DNA of 64,000 nucleotides from Mallotus nudiflorus (lineage: Eukaryota; Streptophyta; Magnoliopsida; Malpighiales; Euphorbiaceae), in the NCBI GenBank assembly GCA_947683625.1, contig CANTUR010000830.1:145924-209923 (forward strand). Direction: 5' to 3'. Positions within the stretch are counted from its first letter, which is position 1, and every line of letters begins with the position of its first letter. The notes beneath the pieces are model-generated. The model saw only the letters and a program-made list of their open reading frames with translations, did no database searches and was not told where the DNA came from. Shown piece after piece: positions 57,525-64,000 of this stretch. Both the position numbers and the translations under genes were made by a program.

Positions 57525-60022
57525 TCCAGATTACTCGATCTGGTTTCTACATTTTTTTTTTCAATTATATATATATATACACATAAATTTTATTTTATCT
57601 TCTTTTATTTATTTGAATTTTAATGGGTATATCTTTCTATAAAAATATATTGTTGATGACAATACATAATTGATATGAAAAAAAAAAAAGACATGTACAA
57701 GTTTACAAGAATGTGTTTTCTGCCAGTGGTAGATGTGCCTTTGCAAATGAAAGGTTTCAAGCAGAATGTAGTGGCTATATGCTTCTCTACTTACCCTTTT
57801 TTTGTTTTTTGCCAATTTGATGGTCTGAAAGCAATCATTTTATATATTTTCATTTTTTTTAAGGTATTAAAAGATGGCATTACATGTCTGACACCGACAA
57901 TATTGACTGAATATATTTCCAGCAGTGGTCCTCGAGTTTTAGTTTTAAAATGATAAATAGGAGCAAATCCATTTAAATTCTTCGTTAAGATAGAAAATCT
58001 ATTTAAATTCGAGAAAATCACTACATTAACCAATCCACCGATATGAATCTAAAAAATTCAAAGGTAAATCTTCTTCAAAAGAATTAATCACTTAGAAAGT
58101 GAGGGAAAATTTTGAATATAAAACTCGAGACCTCCCACTTGATGCAACTAAAAGTCACAACATTCCATTCCATCTATTTCACTGGACTTTAGTATATTAA
58201 CAGTATGAGGAATTTTTATCCAAATCTGATTTTTATGGACTTACATGTTTGAACGATGAATTCCATTAGTACATAGTGCATTTTTAACAGTGTGATTTAT
58301 TATTTGAATATGATCTTGGATAAAAATTTCTCTAACGGTTGATGTTAGTAATTGGTTATTAACAATATGACATTGGGAAAAAAGAAAAATCAAAAGACTC
58401 TACCACCCACTAAATTAACCATAGACCAAAAGGCACAAAGGTAGAAATGAGTGCATTTGATTTTGCTATCCTGTTAAATTAAACAAGATATCTTACCAGT
58501 CCTCCCGTTCCACATTTCTTTTAAGCCTAACATGGATGGTTTAGGTGGAGATTCTGACTTTATTATGTTTGAAGTAATTAAAAAAAAATCTCCTTAATTA
58601 ACAATTAAGAAACTAACTGTAATGACCTCATATAAGTACTAACAATTGACACCAATAAAAAAAAATATCTTATCCGTATAATGTATGATTGTTTCTAATG
58701 AATTTAGTAGAATAGTTCAAATTTATAATTTTTTTTATTTAGCTTTTCTTTCTAAACTCCATGTATTCGGCATTTACTAAACTCAAATTAAATTAGATCA
58801 CCAATGTATATATTATAATTTGAATTTAAAATATAGAGGATAATTTACATCCATTAATTTTAATAATTAATAATTATTGATTTTTATTTAATTTTTCAAT
58901 TATAATCACTCTAACCGGTTTGAATAAGTTGATGGATTTTATAAAAAAGGTTAAATTTTTTTGAGATCTATTCTTTTTATATAAAATTTAAATTTAAAAA
59001 ATTATTGAACCTGTAACTGTTATTGTCATAAAAAAAAATTAATATTCAATATTTGGATACTCAACCTTCCCTGGCCTATTCTGGAGGATTCGCAGCTTGA
59101 TCTCCGGAAAGTAGAAATGTTGGAAGAATGATTAACACAACATGGCATAGCCGAAAAAGCAAAAAAGGGTAGAGCACACATGGGTGGCCAAACTGATTTC
59201 AACAAGCATAATCATTAAGTTTGTGGAATAATTATGATCTATACAGTGTAAAGTTATGTAATTTCTTTTTGGTACCCAACATCAACCATGTACAACTTGT
59301 AATAACTATTCATAAATAACTTCGATGTACAGTAATAAGTAGTTCAGATGGAAAAATATATACAAATTCTGATGGTATCGAATTCTATTTTCCCTCTTTT
59401 TTCTTTTATAATATTAAAATTTAATCATTTAATGTAGTTGTTAAAAAATAAATAAAAAATAACTCCAATTTATATTTACAACCGTTCTTCTTCTTTTTAA
59501 AAAAAAAAAAAATCTTGGACTAGCTAACAAAGGATGGCTTTTCCTGCAGTTTTATTGCCATGATTTGCTCATCACTGTAATCTGCAATGATGAACAGTTG
59601 TGGGAACAGACTTTGGGTTGGAACAATTAAGCAAAACTTATTTAAAATTTTCAAAAACCAAAAGCCATTGCCTGCTAAAGTTTTGTTTCTCTCCTGTTTT
59701 TCAGTTTTGTCATGATATACAGCATCTTCATGTTCATAGTATTTGTTATACTAATTGGACTGCCCTTCTATGACTTTAAAAAATAAAAAATAAAAATAGA
59801 AACACTTCTTTTCAAAAAAAAAAAATTCAGGAACTTTTTAATTAAAAATTGAGAAAGGTGAGAGAAGTAGAAAATTTGATATCAGATATTTTGTTATGTT
59901 TGTGAAGATTTAACCGTTAGACTAGCATAATACTAGCTTCAGAATTAAATTTCAACAAACTTAAAAAAAAAAACCATGAAAAAATATTATATTTATGTAT
60001 TTTTATATATTACTTTTACAAG
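57525..60022. other. 3' flank of the DUF1645 gene and AT-rich spacer
   Basis: The first few hundred bases hold the likely 3' untranslated region with a (TA)n run at 57567-57580. After that there is AT-rich sequence with no supported gene. Around 58095-58140 a tRNA-box-like GGTCTCGAGTTTTATA (minus) hints at a SINE remnant. Confidence 0.45.
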
Positions 60023-60343
60023 TTTTTTTTTTTTTAATCACAATAAAAGATAACATTAATATATAAACACCAGTACATCAGGAAATGTCAAATTGTAAAT
60101 GGCCAAAGTTACATTCAAGATTATTGCATGCTGATGAGCCAAATTATGAGGAGAGTCCAATAACAAATTTTGGGAAAAAACCCTAGCTTGACAAAAATTG
60201 GCGGACGTTAACTGCAACAACAATACTTGGAGCATTAAAGCAGCAACTGGATGATGAAAGCCACCATACCAATAAACTTGTTGGATCTGTTGGAGTTGTG
60301 GATTAATAAAAATGATGAAGTCCAGACAATGAAGAAATAGCAA
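60023..60343 (-). pseudogene. Possible 3' end of a LINE-type retroposon (RNase H tail plus poly-A)
   Basis: On the minus strand an open frame (60056-60343) ends with SPHNLAHQHAIILNVTLAIY followed by a proline and hydrophobic residues. This matches the layout of the C-terminus of plant LINE RNase H domains (N-x-x-A-H-x-x-A ... P). Its stop is followed within 25 bp by a 13-A run on the minus strand (T run 60023-60035), as at a LINE tail. The rest of the element is not recognisable, and the upstream minus-strand sequence to about 60640 may belong to it. Confidence 0.4.
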
Positions 60344-62226
60344 GCAGAGAAAATAGAAAGTGATCGACCACCGGAGTAAGCCAAATGATCATCGGGGATA
60401 AAGATCAGCTTCTATAGTAGCAATATTGCAAAGTCAATAAAGAACAAGACACCTGAGATATTGAGACGAATAAGATCTTAACGAAGATAAGATATCCGCA
60501 TCAGATGAGCACCAATAATTATCTACATTTAAACTATTTAAGCAGAACTATCAAAAATATCAAAGCAGAGTACATCCCATCTGCACCAAAACATAACTAA
60601 AAGCCAAACTATACTCTAAGACTGAAAAAATAACAACTTAGCTAAGCAACACATATTATTAGAGTGAAATCATAAACAATAAAAAAACAGGACACATGAA
60701 AAATTACAGTTGAAATCAGTATCCAATCTTCGTGAGAATACTAGTCTATCAAAGACAACGACACTGTAGAAGGACAGAATTTTCGGGACAATACTTTTTA
60801 CTTTTACACATTTATTATATGGTAAATCAAACTCTGTAATTTATTTGTCCTGACATAATTGAAAGTTTTGAACACACAAATAAATTGAATAAATAAAATA
60901 AATCATCACATCCGGATTGAAATCATAGCTGGTCAATCAAACTCATGTTGTTCTTCACTCCTTATACATTAATTGCAGTCTAATAGAGTTGATTTTCAGC
61001 AGAAATGTACACAGGTAAACAGCTAGAAAGTAGCCTATGAAGCTTGGTCAAAATGTTGCTACAGAGATTGTGAGGTCAAAATGTTCGCCACCGCCTTTTA
61101 ATTTATGAAATGAAAAAAAAAAAAAAAACAGCTGGAGAGTAAAATTATGATATCAGGGTTCTGCTTTTTTTTTTTTTTTTTTTTTTCTTTTTTTGCTTGA
61201 AGACATTTACAGTCCTGTAGGGAAAAGGGGGTTACAAGCATGCATGCAAACTTATCTTTAGTAAAAGGCTAGTAATGTCGATTATAAAAGAAGACCCACC
61301 TGAAGATATATCTTATAATGTCTCATCCTCTGTTGATCGTCTACTTTACTCTTTGCAGGTGGTTACTTCGTTAGAGACGAAGAAGTATAGTTGTATATTA
61401 TGTATGATTATATAAAGGAGGAGACTGAAATTGAACGCTATTGAACTAATTCCGATTCTAGCTATGATATCCATAGAGCATTAATATTGTCACAAAAAAA
61501 TTTCAAAAGAATTAATATCTGTGTTAATTTGTTTAAGTAAAATTTTATACATAAAGAAGTTATATACTAAAAGAACTTTATCATTTTCGTAGCTCCATTT
61601 GATTCTAAGTTTAAGATAATTGAAATTTTTAAAATTATTAAACATCAGAGGTAAAATGAGAAAAAAAAAAAACCCAAAAGAAAGAAAAATAAAATTGTCC
61701 CATATATGAAAATATATGATGATTGCAATGATGGCTTTATATCTTATTGATACCATTTTGTAATTTTTCTTTTGTACCCTCCATAGCACTTGGATGTATA
61801 TGAATGCATGGTTGTTGGTGATAATGATGATAGCTATATATTATGATGATGATGCATGAAATGCATTTATAGTTTCCGAATTCATTATTGAATTTGTTCA
61901 ATTGTACGAGTTTCCAAGAGAACACTTAGTGCTATAAAAGACCTGAAAATTTTTCAATAAAATAGTTTCAGAAAATTATATGAATGAAGCAATTTAAGGA
62001 TAATAAGCTCAGCACTGACCAGACTTTTGTCCTTGTAAGAAAAAAAACAAGTCTATTATATAATAAAAGCCATTGCTGCTGGTTGAGCTCAATGCTCTCT
62101 GCTTTTGAGCTGTGACAGAACTTATTTTCTTGCTTATTTATTCATCTCAACGACCCATCTGACACATTTTAAAAGCTTGCTATTGACATATTCGTATGCA
62201 AGACAGAAACAATAGAAGTACATGTT
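60344..62226. other. AT-rich intergenic region
   Basis: No gene recognised. Poly-A and poly-T runs occur at about 61112-61128 and 61167-61185. Confidence 0.45.
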
Positions 62227-62716
62227 AGGGTGAATTATTGATTTGACTTGTAATAATTATTTCATTTTGATTATTTAAAAAAATCAACTAAATTTTTTAT
62301 TATATTTTACTTTTATCTGTTAAAAAAAATTTCATCTAAAAAAACTCTATTGAAATAACTAAAATATTCTCCTCTAAAATTATAAAAATAATTATCTTTT
62401 TTATATTTTTTTTTCAACAATAATAATCTTTTATATAAATGTTAAATAGTCTAACAGTATAATTCCCTTTAAATCACTAATGTCCTTACCTTTCTCTCTC
62501 TATTCTTAATTGGGAAGATAAATTTTAAAGTTATTATAGATATTATAATAAAATATCACTCTATATTTTTTCATTAACTACTAATATATATAGCTAAAAT
62601 TAGACAAAAATATTTTTTATAACTAATAATAAAATATAAAAAAATTTAGTTAATTCTATAAATATGAGAATGAGATAATTATTATGAATAAACATAGGGA
62701 AATAATAATTCACCCT
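62227..62716. mobile_element. MITE-like element with long terminal inverted repeats
   Basis: It begins AGGGTGAATTATTGATTT and ends AATAATAATTCACCCT, inverted at the tips. Inside, the arms continue to match: the left AATCAACTAAATTTTTTATTATATTTTACT region corresponds to the right arm read backwards for roughly 100 bp, with further matching farther in. The length of about 490 bp, no coding capacity and AT content are typical of MITEs. No clear target-site duplication is seen, so the superfamily was not assigned. Confidence 0.75.
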
Positions 62717-64000
62717 GGATGGTGTTGTCCTAGTGTTATAAAATATTAAAAAGCAATAGCCTTTTTCTTAACTTGTGGCATGCTAGCTAGAATTAGACCA
62801 GACCACCATCAACTTAAAGAGTGTACATGACCATTGGTTTTAAATCAACTTCAATACCATTGTCACTTTCTGACTAAACCACTTACAGATTCAAAATTTA
62901 GACCACTTTTAAATTTAAAATTTTAAGCCTCACATCTTAATTAATTTGGTAGATAAATAACTATTTGATATTGGGTGTATAGTTTTTTTCACATTATTTT
63001 AAAGGAATAAATTTAATTTTTAATGAAATTAAATATCCATAACACTTTAACCATCAGATTAATAATGCGGGATAGTAAATAGTTAAATACATATTCAACT
63101 TTAGCTCACATTATAGCGTATATATGAAATGGTTACTTTATGATATTATGTTCGATGAATTAATACATAATGGTAAAAGTGAAACCGCTTCCAAGCGAAC
63201 TTGAGAACTCGAACTCACTAGTTATAAAGCTAACCAACGAATAGGGCCATACCTGCCCTAGTTGCTTTAATATTCTTTTAATTAATTAAAAAATTGAATA
63301 ATTTAAATATTAATAAATTTTATAATAAAAGAGTACTATTTTTTTTTTACATTATCACAAAGAGAGTTCAAATTATACATTTTAAAATACCTTAAAAAAA
63401 TAACTTACCACAATTACTTGTGCTTCTATATTTTAAAGAAATCATTTGTGGGTGACATTTATTTTCTTTCTCATCCATCTTCTCGCAAGATTTAAATTCA
63501 TTCTTAGCAAGTCCACTTGACTATTATTTTCTTATTTCTATTGATATTGCATGCCTCTTTTGACTGGCTTTCTTTGGAGATTAACATTAATTTTAATCAA
63601 AGAAATGGAATAAAGATAATGGATTTTCAGAGATTGATTGCTAATATGCTTAGTAGAAAGCATTAGAGACCTAAAATGATTTGGTGAAGTGAGAAAGACA
63701 AGTCAAAAGTTGTTAACTAAAACAAGATCATGAGCTAGTGGTGATAAAGGTTAAGATTAATAGTCACTTGCTCAGTCAATGTCAATGTCTTAGAACTGCC
63801 CCGGGAGCTTGCTTGTGATGGTAGTTAAGAACAACCAAAAGAAGATTAAAGAAGAGCATTCATTAATCATGATTAAAACAATTAATGAACATTAATCCTT
63901 TTTTTTTTATATAGTTAAGAGCTTCACCTCTTATAGTTTATCTAATTCAAACTTCAAATTAGTTAAAACTCTTATAGCTACAAAATATCAATACATCAAA
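62717..64000. other. AT-rich spacer to the window end
   Basis: No gene recognised. At 63175-63260 the minus strand reads TGGTTAGCTTTATAAC ... GAGTTCGAGTTCTC, similar to box A and box B of a tRNA-derived SINE head. Confidence 0.45.

Overview
This is a nuclear genomic window from a flowering plant, almost certainly a eudicot. The evidence is the very AT-rich intergenic DNA, plant-specific gene families (P-class pentatricopeptide repeat proteins, a DUF1645 protein, a class III peroxidase, a glutamate-receptor-like fragment), intronless PPR genes, and plant lineages of Ty3/gypsy retrotransposons. The order cannot be fixed from sequence alone; a woody rosid such as Malpighiales is only a guess.

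Layout. 1-1214: AT-rich spacer. 1215-11935: a decayed Ty3/gypsy chromovirus-type element (Tekay/Del-like) on +, with ~3.2 kb LTRs, a 3'-truncated 5' LTR, a ruined gag and a recognisable but stop-riddled pol. 12103-13365 (-): a class III peroxidase pseudogene. 14740-27463 (-): a second Ty3/gypsy element of Tat type with matched 368-bp LTRs and a CTTGT target-site duplication. It carries gag-pol on -, an extra antisense gene on + (16383-18232) and a five-unit tandem array beside its 3' LTR. A 3259-bp solo LTR (23686-26944, TSD AAAGG), related to the first element's LTRs, sits inside its gag. 30557-32395 (-): an intact 612-aa PPR gene. 35629-35915: a glutamate-receptor-like fragment. 37372-38580: a tRNA-Ala-like relic followed by a tandem series of exon-like modules. 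39333-40824: a separate 1492-bp solo LTR (TSD ATAAT). 42240-43925 (+): an intact mitochondrial-type PPR gene with a possible divergent exon upstream. 46000-46230 and 60023-60343: RNase H-like remnants of non-LTR elements. 48900-49470 and 62227-62716: foldback/MITE-like elements. 49855-50450: an AT-rich tandem array. 56322-57524 (+): an intact DUF1645 gene with a clear TATA box. The remaining spacers are AT-rich with microsatellites and SINE-like repeats.

Only three genes look intact (two PPR genes and the DUF1645 gene), and all three have uninterrupted reading frames. They do not form a pathway: the PPR proteins are predicted organellar RNA-binding factors and the DUF1645 protein is a probable growth/stress regulator. 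Most of the interest lies in the retroelements: the antisense gene with its own promoter, conserved RNA-like folds in the LTRs, nested insertion, and satellite-like tandem repeats in a 3' untranslated region. All calls come from reading the sequence; no database search or fold prediction was run.
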